The notes: generated by a model not told the origin, from the letters alone. Shown: positions 1 to 8,707, numbered from the stretch's first letter. The stretch is 64,000 nt of DNA from AV40 sp035538875 (GCA_035538875.1 DATLJP010000022.1:1-64000), one strand, 5' to 3'. Made by a program: numbers and translations.

Positions 1-2
1 CT

Positions 3-76
3 CGGAGCCTACGGGGCTCGAACCCGCAACCTCCGCCGTGACAGGGCGGCGCTCTAACCAATTGAGCTAAGGCTCC
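3..76 (-). tRNA. tRNA-Asp (anticodon GUC)
   Basis: Read on the minus strand, the segment folds as a complete tRNA: a 7-bp acceptor stem (GGAGCCT with AGGCTCC), a D arm with AGCTCAATTGGTTAGAGC, an anticodon stem CCGCC/GGCGG around loop CTGTCAC, and a T arm with GGTTCGAGCC. The loop gives anticodon GTC, so it decodes Asp. The discriminator base is G. The 3' CCA is not encoded; AG follows the discriminator. It is transcribed away from mpa, off the left edge of the window. Confidence 0.96.
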
Positions 77-206
77 TCGCGAAGAAGCGAAATTTAGATT
101 CGCCTCTTGGTGGTCGCAAGATCGACAATTCCTCTCATCGCAAATTCTTCGCAACTGCGCCACAACGGCGCTGGTTGAACAATTTGTGCCGCCGCGGCGT
201 CGAAGA

Positions 207-235
207 TTGCGAAGATTTGACGAGAAAGTTATAAT
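207..235 (+). promoter_or_regulatory. Candidate sigma70-type promoter of mpa-dop
   Basis: TTGCGA at 207-212 and a perfect TATAAT at 230-235 are separated by 17 bases. This matches the consensus spacing, and the -35 box has four of six consensus bases. Transcription would begin near 242, leaving a leader of about 27 bases before the ATG at 269. It is the only good promoter-like pair in the gap between the tRNA and mpa. Assignment is by pattern only. Confidence 0.45.
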
Positions 236-268
236 CGCAGTCGATTCGGGCATGAACTGGGTTTTACG

Positions 269-1954
269 ATGAGCGAAGAGCGCAGCAGAGAATTCGAAAG
301 TTTCGACGAGCCCGCCTCGAACCAGCCACTGCTGGATAAACTCGATCGTGTCATCGCTTCGCTCCCGCCGGGCGATCCGATCCGGCGCGACCTGCTCGAC
401 CTTCGCCCACAGATGTTCGATCAATCGCAGATGATCGGCGAAGCGCGCCAGATGATCGAGAAACTCGAAGAGGTCATCAAGAAAGTCACTTCTCCCGCAA
501 ATCGTATCGGCACATTCCTCGGCGCGACCTCGAAAGACACCGCTCACATCGTGGTCGGCGGCGCCGATTATTATTGCAATGCTGATCCCCGCATTCCGCT
601 TGCGAAGTTGAAAAAAGGAACGCGCGTGCTGGTCAATGAAGCGTTCGTCATCGTCGGCGATCTCGGTTTTGAAACGGCAGGACCCGTGACCAAAATCACG
701 GAGGTGATCGGCAAGGATCGATTGCGCGTTGGCTCCGAGCACGGAACGCAATCGATGGTCTTGCAACGTTCGTCAGAGCTCGCCGGTTCGACTTTAAAAT
801 CGGGAGACGAGGTGCGCGTCGATTCGAATTATCGGATGGCGCTTGAGATGCTCTCGAGCACGAAATCAGATGAACATTATCTCGACGTTGTTCCCGAGCT
901 GCCGTGGGAAAAAGTCGGCGGCCAGAAAGAAGCGCTCCAGGCGATCAAGGACGCGATCGAGCTTCCCCTGTTGCATGTAGATCTTTTCAAGAAATTCCAG
1001 CATGCCACCCCGAAGGGATTTTTGCTTTACGGTCCACCTGGTTGCGGCAAGACGCTCATCGGCAAAGCTACCGCTTATAATTTGACTAAACAGCTTCGCG
1101 AAAAAACCGGCGCGCAGATGAAAGAATACTTCATGCACGTTAAAGGGCCGGAGATTCTGAACATGTGGGTCGGCGAGTCGGAGCGTATGGTACGCGAAAT
1201 TTTCGCGACCGCGCGCGAGAAACGTCGCGACGGTTTTATGCCTTTTCTTTTTATCGACGAGGCGGAATCGATTCTCGGTACGCGTCGGGCGTCGCGTTAT
1301 TCGAACATTCTTTCGACGCTTGTCCCAATGTTCTGCTCGGAAATGGACGGCATCGATTCGTTGAACGACGTCGTGATCATCCTGGCCTCGAACCGTGCCG
1401 ACTTGATCGACCCCGCGATTCTCCGTCCCGGCCGGATCGATCGGAAAATCAAAGTGAATCGCCCGAATCGCGAAGGCGCGCGTGACATTTATCGGATTTA
1501 TTTGACGCCCGATCTTCCCTACGATGGCGCGCTTGCGAAAGAAGCGGAGAGCATGGCCGCGACGGTCGATAAACTGATCGAGCGTTTCGTGGACTGGCAG
1601 TTTGCCCGACGCGACGAAAATAAGTTTCTCGAAGTCACGCTCCGTAGCGGGCGCAAAGAAATTCTTTACCGCAGCAATCTGATCAGCGGAGCGATCATCG
1701 CTTCGATTGTCGAGCGCGCGAAAGCAATGGCGATCAAACGCGCCATTGCGACGCAACAGGAGGAGGGAATTCGCGAAATGGATTTGCAGCTCGCATTCGA
1801 TGCTGAATACGCCGAGAACGATATCTTTCCGACGACCGACATCACCGAAGATTGGCTTAAGTTGATCGATTACGATCCGGAAAACGTAGTCAAGATCGCT
1901 CCGGTCAGGCCGGTCGGCGATTCCGCGTCGCACATCGGTTCCGGGGTCATCTAA
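269..1954 (+). CDS. mpa: Proteasome-associated AAA+ ATPase (Mpa/ARC family)
   Basis: Hexameric AAA+ unfoldase that in Pup-carrying bacteria recognises pupylated proteins and feeds them to the 20S proteasome. The 561 residues show a charged, probably coiled-coil stretch (about 45-75), a beta-rich OB-type region (about 78-200), and one AAA module with Walker A GPPGCGKT (255-262), Walker B FLFIDE (326-331) and an arginine-finger region ending RPGRIDRKI. It is slightly shorter than mycobacterial Mpa (about 609). Its C-terminus reads GSGVI and lacks the penultimate Tyr (GQYL) that docks mycobacterial Mpa on the proteasome. dop follows after 15 bases, so they are probably co-transcribed. No pup, prcA or prcB lies in the window. 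Family assignment is firm; whether it serves a proteasome here is open. Confidence 0.9.
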   Translation: MSEERSREFESFDEPASNQPLLDKLDRVIASLPPGDPIRRDLLDLRPQMFDQSQMIGEARQMIEKLEEVIKKVTSPANRIGTFLGATSKDTAHIVVGGADYYCNADPRIPLAKLKKGTRVLVNEAFVIVGDLGFETAGPVTKITEVIGKDRLRVGSEHGTQSMVLQRSSELAGSTLKSGDEVRVDSNYRMALEMLSSTKSDEHYLDVVPELPWEKVGGQKEALQAIKDAIELPLLHVDLFKKFQHATPKGFLLYGPPGCGKTLIGKATAYNLTKQLREKTGAQMKEYFMHVKGPEILNMWVGESERMVREIFATAREKRRDGFMPFLFIDEAESILGTRRASRYSNILSTLVPMFCSEMDGIDSLNDVVIILASNRADLIDPAILRPGRIDRKIKVNRPNREGARDIYRIYLTPDLPYDGALAKEAESMAATVDKLIERFVDWQFARRDENKFLEVTLRSGRKEILYRSNLISGAIIASIVERAKAMAIKRAIATQQEEGIREMDLQLAFDAEYAENDIFPTTDITEDWLKLIDYDPENVVKIAPVRPVGDSASHIGSGVI

Positions 1955-1969
1955 TTCTGGCGGGCTGCA

Positions 1970-3493
1970 ATGAACCGCGTCTTTGGTCTCGAGACGGAGT
2001 ACGGCATCACCGTGAATGGCTCGGAAAGTGTCGATGTAGTCGCCGAATCAATCGAGCTCGTTCGGCGTTACACCGATCACGGCGCGTTGATGAAATGGGA
2101 TTACGAACTGGAAGATCCACATCAGGACGCGCGCGGCTTTCGCGCCCGCGAGCTTCTTCAAGACACGGACGAGTCGGCCTATTACGAGATCGACAAGAAC
2201 CGCCCGCTCAGCTTCGAGGAAATCAAAAGCGATCTCGTGCTTTCCAATGGCGCACGTTTTTACAACGACCATGCGCATCCGGAATATTCGAGCCCGGAAT
2301 GCACAACGCTTCGCCAGATCGTCACGCAAGATAAAGCGGGCGAGCGGATTTTAGCGGAATGCGCGCGGCGCCGAAATCTGAAACTGCCGATAGGCCAAGA
2401 AGTTCGTCTTTATAAAAACAACACGGACTTTTTCGGCCACAGCTACGGTTGTCACGATAATTACTTGATGAAGCGCGACGTGCCATGGGATCGCATCGTC
2501 GGAGCCATTCTGCCGTTTCTTATTACCCGTCAGATTTTTGCTGGCGCCGGGAAGATGGGCGTAGAAGGCGAGAGCACTTCGAGTCAACCAGGCTTGTATC
2601 AAATCTCACAGCGCGCTGATTTCTTCAGCGTCGTCGTCAGCATCGACACGATGAATCGTCGGCCGCTGATCAACACGCGCGACGAGCCGCACGTTGACGC
2701 CAGCCGTTATCGCCGTTTCCACGTCATTCTCGGCGACTCGAACATGAGCGAGTGGGCGACAGCGCTCAAAATTGGCACGACCGCGTTGGTCCTTGATTTG
2801 ATCGAACGCGGCCAGGCGCCGCAGCTTGAAATTGCACAACCGACCGACGCCAATAAATCGATCAGTCGCGATCAAAACTACGATTGGATCATCGAGCTCA
2901 AGGATGGACGAAAGATTTCCGCAATCGAAGTGCAGCGAATTTACTTGTGTGCGGCGTCCAAACTTGGAACCGAGTCGCTCGACGAAGATCGATTGTGGAT
3001 TTTGCAGGAATGGGAAAATCTTCTGAACGATCTCGAGCGCGACGTGATGACCGCGCGCGACCGGGTCGATTGGGTGGCAAAGAAGTTTTTGCTCAACGCG
3101 CTGCAGGAAGAAGAAAACCTTTCCTGGAGCGATCCATGGCTACAATCGATCGATCTCGAATATCACAATGTCGATCTTGAATCGGGTTTGTATTACGAGC
3201 TGGCGCGCCAGGGATCGATCCGACGGTTGGTAAACGAAGAAGAGATTAAAACCGCGATCTTTACCCCGCCGGCAACAACCCGCGCGTTTTTCCGCGGCCG
3301 TTCGGTAGCGCGGTTCAACGACCAGATCGCGTCCATTCAATGGGACGAGCTCGTTTTTGCGAACGGCGCGCTCTCGCGACGGATCGGACTTCCCGAAGCT
3401 TTCGCGGACGCGCGGTTGGAAGCGCTCAATCAAGCCGCGCGCAACGGCAAGGATTTTTCCGAATTCATGCGTGCCGTTAGCGCGATTGATTAA
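1970..3493 (+). CDS. dop: Pup deamidase/depupylase (Dop)
   Basis: Carboxylate-amine ligase-fold enzyme that deamidates Pup-Gln to Pup-Glu and removes Pup from tagged proteins, using bound ATP as cofactor. The start GLETEYG (6-12) is the nucleotide/Mg motif. NGARFYNDHAHPEYSSPE (93-110) contains Asp100, which aligns with the catalytic Asp of mycobacterial Dop. LYKNN, DNYLM, NTRDEPH and RYRRFHV blocks follow, as in Dop rather than PafA. Length (507) is typical. It lies 15 bases after mpa, the usual mpa-dop order, but the next gene is a convergent glgP, whereas pup would follow in actinobacteria. Dop implies a Pup substrate encoded elsewhere in the genome. Confidence 0.92.
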   Translation: MNRVFGLETEYGITVNGSESVDVVAESIELVRRYTDHGALMKWDYELEDPHQDARGFRARELLQDTDESAYYEIDKNRPLSFEEIKSDLVLSNGARFYNDHAHPEYSSPECTTLRQIVTQDKAGERILAECARRRNLKLPIGQEVRLYKNNTDFFGHSYGCHDNYLMKRDVPWDRIVGAILPFLITRQIFAGAGKMGVEGESTSSQPGLYQISQRADFFSVVVSIDTMNRRPLINTRDEPHVDASRYRRFHVILGDSNMSEWATALKIGTTALVLDLIERGQAPQLEIAQPTDANKSISRDQNYDWIIELKDGRKISAIEVQRIYLCAASKLGTESLDEDRLWILQEWENLLNDLERDVMTARDRVDWVAKKFLLNALQEEENLSWSDPWLQSIDLEYHNVDLESGLYYELARQGSIRRLVNEEEIKTAIFTPPATTRAFFRGRSVARFNDQIASIQWDELVFANGALSRRIGLPEAFADARLEALNQAARNGKDFSEFMRAVSAID

Positions 3494-3494
3494 T

Positions 3495-6047
3495 TCACGA
3501 CCAGGCGATCAGGCGCAGCTCGTGCGCTTGCATCAGATTCGGATGTGTCGGGACCACGCGCACGCTGAATCCGTAAGCGCCGCTTTCGGATGCGGGCACC
3601 GATCCCTGATAAAGATAACTTCCGTCGCCGTTCTGGCCGCTCGCGTTCAGAACACTCACAGACGGATTCTTGATCCCGCCATTGTCGGCTTCGCCATGAT
3701 ACGCTTCCACGCGAACGTGATTAGGATCGACATCTCCCAGAAAGACATGCGCGCTAACCTGAAGCGATTCGCCCACGAGAATGTTTTGTCGATCCTTGTT
3801 CCCGACCTGCACGTCATTAATGCGAACTTGCGACCAGTCTTTCCGCATTCGTGCTTTCCAGAGGCTCAACTGTGTCGCCGGTTCGCAGCCGTTCTGGGCG
3901 AAGTTTTCGTGTGAACGCGCAGCTGGAATGTAAAGCCGCTCGGTGTATTCCTTCACCATTCGGTGCGTGTTGAAGATTGGCGTGACGCTGCGGATCGATT
4001 CGCGCATCAATTGCAGCCAAGCGAGCGGAAGTTTGCCGTCTGGTTTCGCGTAATAAAGCGGGATGATCTGATTCTCGAGCAGTTGGTAAAGGCTGTTCGA
4101 ATCGACTTCGCTTTGGAATTCGACCGTGCCGCTTTCGATTTCCGGCGCGATCGCCCAACCGTTGTTGCCGTTAAACCCTTCCTGCCACCAACCGTCGAGC
4201 ACACTGAGATTAATTCCGCCATTTGGCGCGCACTTCATTCCGCTGGTACCGCTCGCTTCCATCGGCCGGAGCGGATTGTTCAACCAAAGATCGACTCCCT
4301 GCACAAGTCGGCGCGCGATATAGCTGTCGTAATCTTCAAGAAACACGACCCGATTCTCGAATCCGGCTTGGCGGCTGAATTTGTAGACTTCCTGAATCAG
4401 TGCGCGGCCGCCTTCATCACGCGGGTGCGCTTTGCCGGCGACAATAAATTGAACGGGACGCGTGGTGTCATTGAGCAAGCGCTTCAGTCGCTCCTTATCG
4501 CTGAACAAGAGTGCGCCCCGCTTGTAAGTCGCGAACCGCCGCGCGAAACCGATGGTCAAGATGTCCGGATCGAGGATCCGGTTTACTTTTCGGACCGCTT
4601 CGGGCGAATCGCCAATACGCTCCCGGTGAATCTTCACGCGTTCGCGCACAAACTCGATTAAGCGATGCTTTAACTGCTGATGTGTTTCCCAAAGCTGCGC
4701 GTCCGGAATGTCGATCACACCACGCCAGAATTCCTGCTCGGTGACGTGTTCCTCCCAATCGCCCAGGCATTTTCGATAGAGCGCAGAAAACTCCGGCGCC
4801 ATCCAGGTCTTGGTGTGAATACCATTCGTCACGTTTGTGATCGGCACTTCGTGCACCGGGACGCCGTTCCAAACATCTTTCCAGAGAGAACGGCTCACTT
4901 CGCCGTGCAATTTGCTTACGCCGTTTGAGTGGCGGCTCATTCGCAGTGCGAGAATTGTCATGCTGAACGGATCCGAGCGATCGACGCGCGTCTGGCCGAA
5001 CGAAAAAAGTTCGTCGAGCGGAATCTCGAGTTCCTTGGCAAAGTCGCCGAAATATTTCCGCATCATGTCGCGCGGGAACGAATCGTTGCCGGCTGGAACA
5101 GGCGTGTGCGTCGTGAAAACGTTCGCGGAGGCGACAATTTGCAGCGCCGAATAGAAATCGAGTTTTCTCTCGACCACGTTTCGACGAATGCGTTCCAGCG
5201 CGAGAAACGCCGAGTGACCCTCGTTCATGTGGAAAACTTCCGGATTGATTTCCATCGCCTTGAGTGCTTTCACGCCGCCGATGCCCAGCATGATTTCCTG
5301 TCGCATCCGCATTTCCTGGTCGCCGCCGTATAGCTCGGCCGTAATGAGACGGTCTTCGGCGCTGTTTTCCGGGATGTCACTGTCGAGGAGAAACAAATTG
5401 ATACGGCCGACGTGTAGTTGCCAGACCTTGGCAAGCACGTCGCGGTCCAAAATGCGAACGGAAACAAGAAGGTTTGTGCCGTCACGTTGAACTTCGCGGA
5501 TTGGCAGGTGGTGGAAATTTTGGTTGAGACTAATCGCCTGCTGCGCGCCGTCCTTGTCGATCTCCTGCCGGAAATAACCGTGCCGATAAAGCAGTCCCAC
5601 CGCGACAAAGCTTAGATCGAGATCGCTGGCCGATTTGCAATGGTCGCTGGCAAGAATTCCGAGACCGCCGGAATAATTTGGAATCGATTCATGAAATCCG
5701 AACTCAGCCGAAAAATATGCGATAGGTCTTTTGATGGCCGCTCCCGCTCCGGTTTTCCCATACGTGTCCTGGCGAGCGAGATAATTTCGGAACGCATCGT
5801 AGACCTGCTTCAAATCGCGAAGGAACGCCTTGTCCTGCGCGAGTTCCTCCAGACGTGCCTGCCGCGAAAGCTGGAGCATCCGCACGGGATTGTGGTTCGT
5901 CCGGTTCCACAGATCCGGATCGAGATGTCGGAACAGCCGGCGCGCCAACGGCTCCCACGTCCACCAGACGTTGAAGCTCATTTCCCGCAGCGGCTCGAGC
6001 GCCGCGGGGAGAGTGGGAATCACGTTATAAGTATGGAACGTCGGCAT
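3495..6047 (-). CDS. glgP: Alpha-glucan phosphorylase (GT35)
   Basis: Phosphorolyses alpha-1,4-glucan to glucose-1-phosphate in glycogen or maltodextrin breakdown; PLP-dependent and cytoplasmic. The 850-residue protein has the N-terminal DUF3417 segment of the short bacterial type (LREMSFNVWWTWEPLARRLF), then YFSAEFGFHESIPNYSGGLG, HMNEGHSAF, FTTHTPVPAGND, and the PLP block EASGTSGMKCAPNGG with Lys605 as the expected Schiff-base residue. It ends 1 base from dop (convergent), so the two genes share a tail-to-tail boundary with no room for a conventional terminator. A rhomboid gene lies 97 bases upstream on the same strand and may be co-transcribed. Confidence 0.95.
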   Translation of the reverse strand: MPTFHTYNVIPTLPAALEPLREMSFNVWWTWEPLARRLFRHLDPDLWNRTNHNPVRMLQLSRQARLEELAQDKAFLRDLKQVYDAFRNYLARQDTYGKTGAGAAIKRPIAYFSAEFGFHESIPNYSGGLGILASDHCKSASDLDLSFVAVGLLYRHGYFRQEIDKDGAQQAISLNQNFHHLPIREVQRDGTNLLVSVRILDRDVLAKVWQLHVGRINLFLLDSDIPENSAEDRLITAELYGGDQEMRMRQEIMLGIGGVKALKAMEINPEVFHMNEGHSAFLALERIRRNVVERKLDFYSALQIVASANVFTTHTPVPAGNDSFPRDMMRKYFGDFAKELEIPLDELFSFGQTRVDRSDPFSMTILALRMSRHSNGVSKLHGEVSRSLWKDVWNGVPVHEVPITNVTNGIHTKTWMAPEFSALYRKCLGDWEEHVTEQEFWRGVIDIPDAQLWETHQQLKHRLIEFVRERVKIHRERIGDSPEAVRKVNRILDPDILTIGFARRFATYKRGALLFSDKERLKRLLNDTTRPVQFIVAGKAHPRDEGGRALIQEVYKFSRQAGFENRVVFLEDYDSYIARRLVQGVDLWLNNPLRPMEASGTSGMKCAPNGGINLSVLDGWWQEGFNGNNGWAIAPEIESGTVEFQSEVDSNSLYQLLENQIIPLYYAKPDGKLPLAWLQLMRESIRSVTPIFNTHRMVKEYTERLYIPAARSHENFAQNGCEPATQLSLWKARMRKDWSQVRINDVQVGNKDRQNILVGESLQVSAHVFLGDVDPNHVRVEAYHGEADNGGIKNPSVSVLNASGQNGDGSYLYQGSVPASESGAYGFSVRVVPTHPNLMQAHELRLIAWS

Positions 6048-6144
6048 GAGCGGCAGCGAATGAAATTGTCGAAAAATTCTTGGGCGGCAAGTCTCTCAAT
6101 ACGCCAGATGCATAACGCGGCCAATTCCCGCGCCGATTGAAATC

Positions 6145-7185
6145 TTAAAACGAGGGTGGTCTCGGCCTGACCGCAAGCCCGATCACAAAACCGGTAATCA
6201 AACCGCATAAATGCGCTGACATGCTCACTTGTGGCGTGAGGATGTCGAACACGACCTGGATTACAATGATGAGCAAAATGTTAAGCAGCCGGTGCTTCGC
6301 CTCCAGGATATGCCGATGGCGAAGGAGAAAGCCCGCCCACACGCCGACGATTCCCATGATGCAACCTGACGCGCCAATGAGCAGGGCTCGAGGCGCAATC
6401 TTAATCACTGTCAGTGCAACGACACCTGCGGTCGACCCGAGCCCAGAAATCAAATAGGATGCGGCAAATCGAAATGTGCCGATAATTTTTTCCAACGGCG
6501 GACCGATTATGTAGAGAGCAAAAAGATTAAATCCGAGGTGAACGACACTGTCGTGGAGGAACAGCGCGCTGAACAGCCGCCAGAATTCTCCTTGGCCGAT
6601 CACGGCGCCTACGTCGAGCGCGCCGAGGTGATGTAACATGATTGAACTGTTTGTTGCGCCTCTCCGTAGCTCGAGAGCAAAGACACCGACGTTGAGCAGA
6701 ATCAAAAACGTGACGGCGGGAGCGCTGCACAATTGCCGGAATATTGTTTGTGGCAGGCTCTCGGTTTCGACTTCAAGCGCGGCGCGGTTCTCCGATTCGA
6801 GTCGCTCAAAAATTTGAAGTTGCTCCCGTAATTGCGCGGTCGGATGCAAGATTTGCAGCGCTTGTGTCAATCGCCTCGCCGATTCATAACGGCCTTTCGC
6901 GGCAAGCTGCGATGCTCTTCGCAAGCCAACCATCGGCAGAAACAAAAGCGTGAACCACGCGCCGCCGCCGACGTAACCGGCGTAGTCGCGGAAAAAGAGC
7001 CAACCAACGCCAGTGATCGCGAGCACAATAATCGCCGAGATCCGCCAGCCACGAAAAAGTCCGCCCGGCCGCCCCGCCTTGGCCAAAACGAGGAGCGGCG
7101 TTGCGAGTGCGAGAAATAGGAAAATGTGATTCAGGTCCACCAAAAGTTTGAGGTTCGACTCTTGAGGTTTGACGGTAAAGGTCAA
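6145..7185 (-). CDS. Rhomboid-family intramembrane serine protease
   Basis: Polytopic membrane protease that cleaves transmembrane substrates. The catalytic dyad is visible: GASG with Ser273 and SAHLCG with His325 (numbered from the TTG at 7185). The HxxxN-type motif HLGFNLFAL and WRLFSALFLHDS lie in the preceding helices, as in rhomboids. Two extra N-terminal hydrophobic helices (about 18-36 and 48-68) and a soluble alpha-helical stretch with TPR-like character (about 88-140) precede the core. The start is uncertain: TTG at 7185 has no support, and GTG at 7140 begins just before the first membrane helix and may be the true start. It is divergent from the DsbA-like gene. Substrate unknown. 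Confidence 0.85.
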   Translation of the reverse strand: MTFTVKPQESNLKLLVDLNHIFLFLALATPLLVLAKAGRPGGLFRGWRISAIIVLAITGVGWLFFRDYAGYVGGGAWFTLLFLPMVGLRRASQLAAKGRYESARRLTQALQILHPTAQLREQLQIFERLESENRAALEVETESLPQTIFRQLCSAPAVTFLILLNVGVFALELRRGATNSSIMLHHLGALDVGAVIGQGEFWRLFSALFLHDSVVHLGFNLFALYIIGPPLEKIIGTFRFAASYLISGLGSTAGVVALTVIKIAPRALLIGASGCIMGIVGVWAGFLLRHRHILEAKHRLLNILLIIVIQVVFDILTPQVSMSAHLCGLITGFVIGLAVRPRPPSF

Positions 7186-7206
7186 TCGTTATTGTCGATT
7201 TACGTT

Positions 7207-7866
7207 ATGAAAATCACAGTGACGGATTATCTGGATGTCGTTTCCTCATGGTGTTTTTGGTCGGAGTCGACCTGGGCGGAAGTGAAAAAGCGCTATCAAG
7301 ACCGCGTCGCGTTTCAGTGGAAGATCGCGTTGATGGATTCAAGCGGTCTGCCTACCTCGCGCGAGCAGGAGCAATGGTTTTACCGCCGGAGCGGAATGAT
7401 GATGGGCTCGCCGTTCATGCTGAACACGGATTGGTACGACGCGAATTTGAAGGAGTGGCTCGCGCCGAATTCGGTGGCCGAGGCCGCGAAAGACTTTGGA
7501 GTAACTGACGATCGCGTTCGACTCGCTCTCGCGAACGCCGCGCTTCGTGGAGGAAAAAAAGTGGGCGACTGGGATGTTTCGGCGGAAATCGGCGCGACCG
7601 CGGGCGAGATCGACAAGAACAAATTGCGCGAGACCGCTAAGTCGGCCGCAGTGGAAAAACGTCTTCGCACCAGCACTGCGGAATTTCACGCAATGCGAAT
7701 CACACAGCGCCCGTCATTCGTGATCGACAGCGAAATTGGCGACCGCGCGATCTTCTCCGGTGTAGTGAAACTAGAGCCGATTGCGGCGACGATCGACAGC
7801 ATGCTCGAAGACGCGGCGTTTTATGCGGCGCACAAAGCGCACTTCGGCGATCCGCCCCTGATATGA
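7207..7866 (+). CDS. DsbA-family thioredoxin-fold protein (single cysteine)
   Basis: A 219-residue protein of the DsbA/FrnE/2-hydroxychromene-2-carboxylate isomerase superfamily. It opens with a beta strand (KITVTDYLDVVSSWCFW) and has the cis-Pro region ITQRPSFVID near 165-175. The usual CxxC is replaced by SSWCFWS, leaving one Cys near residue 15, so a classical disulfide oxidoreductase role is unlikely; a glutathione-linked or isomerase-like role is possible. There is no signal peptide, so it is probably cytoplasmic. ATG at 7207 is chosen because the strand-forming start follows at once; the frame extends further upstream without support. It lies head to head with the rhomboid gene. Confidence 0.7.
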   Translation: MKITVTDYLDVVSSWCFWSESTWAEVKKRYQDRVAFQWKIALMDSSGLPTSREQEQWFYRRSGMMMGSPFMLNTDWYDANLKEWLAPNSVAEAAKDFGVTDDRVRLALANAALRGGKKVGDWDVSAEIGATAGEIDKNKLRETAKSAAVEKRLRTSTAEFHAMRITQRPSFVIDSEIGDRAIFSGVVKLEPIAATIDSMLEDAAFYAAHKAHFGDPPLI

Positions 7867-7939
7867 GCGTGAATGTAAGCGCGCACCTTGCTTTGTAACA
7901 ACTCGCTTCAACGCCGAGATTCGTCTTGCCAGTATCGAA

Positions 7940-8116
7940 ATGTTGCCTACAACTTCCCTTCGGCTCGCGATTAATGGCGCGAGCACCTCGTGGCGGTCGG
8001 TCGCAGCCGCGGCGAAGCAGAGTGCATCGGCGTTTGCGGAAGTGAGCGCTGATCATGCGATGAAGGAAACACCGGCGAACCGGCGCACTCCCGTCTCGTC
8101 GTCCCAAGGAGATTAA
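7940..8116 (+). other. Possible 58-codon leader ORF or dispersed repeat before infC
   Basis: An open frame runs from ATG 7940 to TAA 8114-8116. It ends six bases before the probable CTG start of infC and spans the infC Shine-Dalgarno sequence. The peptide is Ala/Ser/Arg-rich with no recognisable domain and no clear ribosome binding site of its own. It could be a translated leader coupling to infC, an untranslated leader, or a copy of an intergenic repeat family that happens to be open. I favour non-coding but record it because of the exact junction. Confidence 0.25.
8106..8111 (+). promoter_or_regulatory. Shine-Dalgarno AAGGAG of infC
   Basis: AAGGAG at 8106-8111 is the only strong ribosome binding site upstream of infC. 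No ATG or GTG lies in the IF3 frame downstream of it that would give a full-length protein. The in-frame candidate at workable spacing (11 bases) is CTG at 8123. This site therefore decides the non-canonical start. Confidence 0.6.
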
Positions 8117-8122
8117 ACTAAT

Positions 8123-8707
8123 CTGCAACCACAATTTCGTGTAAACGGCCGCATTCGCGCTCGCGAAGTCCGGGTCATTTTGGGATCAAGCGGCCAACAG
8201 CTTGGCGTGATGAAATTGTCGGATGCCTTGCGTGAAGCGCAGAACCGCGAACTAGATTTGGTCGAGGTCGCGCCGACTGCGAATCCGCCAGTTTGCAAAA
8301 TCGTTTCGCTCGGAAAATTCCGGTACGATCTCTCGAAGCACGATAAAGACAAAAAGCCCGGCGGCGCAAAGCTCAAAGAGATCAAATTTCGGGTCAATAT
8401 CGACGAGCACGATTATCTGACCAAGGTGCGGCATGGCGAAGAATTTCTCGAGCGCGGCAACAAGGTTCGGGTGCAGCTTCAGTTCCGCGGCCGCGAAATG
8501 GCGCATCAGGAATTCGGAATGCAGCTAATGGAAAAAGTGCGGGACGATCTCTCCGGGATGGCGCAAGTCGAAATGGAACCGAAGATAACCGGACGCAACA
8601 TCACCATGACATTGACGCCGCTGCCTGCCAACCGCCGGAAGCGACGGTTTCTGCCGCCGCCGAAAGACAAAGTCCCGGTCACCGCCGATTCTCAGAACGG
8701 TAGCTAG
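8123..8707 (+). CDS. infC: Translation initiation factor IF-3
   Basis: IF-3 binds the 30S subunit, prevents premature 50S joining and proofreads initiator tRNA and start codon. The N-domain is seen as RVNGRIRAREVRV and DLVEVAPTANPPVCKI, then the linker and the C-domain IKFRVNIDEHDY, FRGREMAHQEFG and MTLTPLP. The highly conserved N-terminal motif lies upstream of the first TTG/ATG, and the frame is open only back to a TAA at 8114. The start must therefore lie at 8117-8140, and CTG 8123, 11 bases after AAGGAG, is the best candidate, giving 194 residues. Rare starts are known for infC and allow IF3 to repress its own translation. The usual neighbours rpmI and rplT are absent; an opposing TPR gene follows. 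Confidence 0.9.
   Translation: MQPQFRVNGRIRAREVRVILGSSGQQLGVMKLSDALREAQNRELDLVEVAPTANPPVCKIVSLGKFRYDLSKHDKDKKPGGAKLKEIKFRVNIDEHDYLTKVRHGEEFLERGNKVRVQLQFRGREMAHQEFGMQLMEKVRDDLSGMAQVEMEPKITGRNITMTLTPLPANRRKRRFLPPPKDKVPVTADSQNGS

Noticed and set aside
217..235. TTGACG at 217 as -35 box of the mpa promoter
   Set aside because: It lies only 7 bases from TATAAT, too close for a sigma70 promoter; TTGCGA at 207 has the right spacing.
77..268. Search for a small pup gene next to mpa
   Set aside because: No short frame ending in GGE or GGQ exists on either strand in this gap or in the 15 bases between mpa and dop.
866..1933. Long open frame (355 codons) on the minus strand inside mpa
   Set aside because: It is antisense to a fully conserved AAA+ gene, has no recognisable domain, and its composition (Arg/Phe-rich) is that of a shadow frame in GC-biased DNA.
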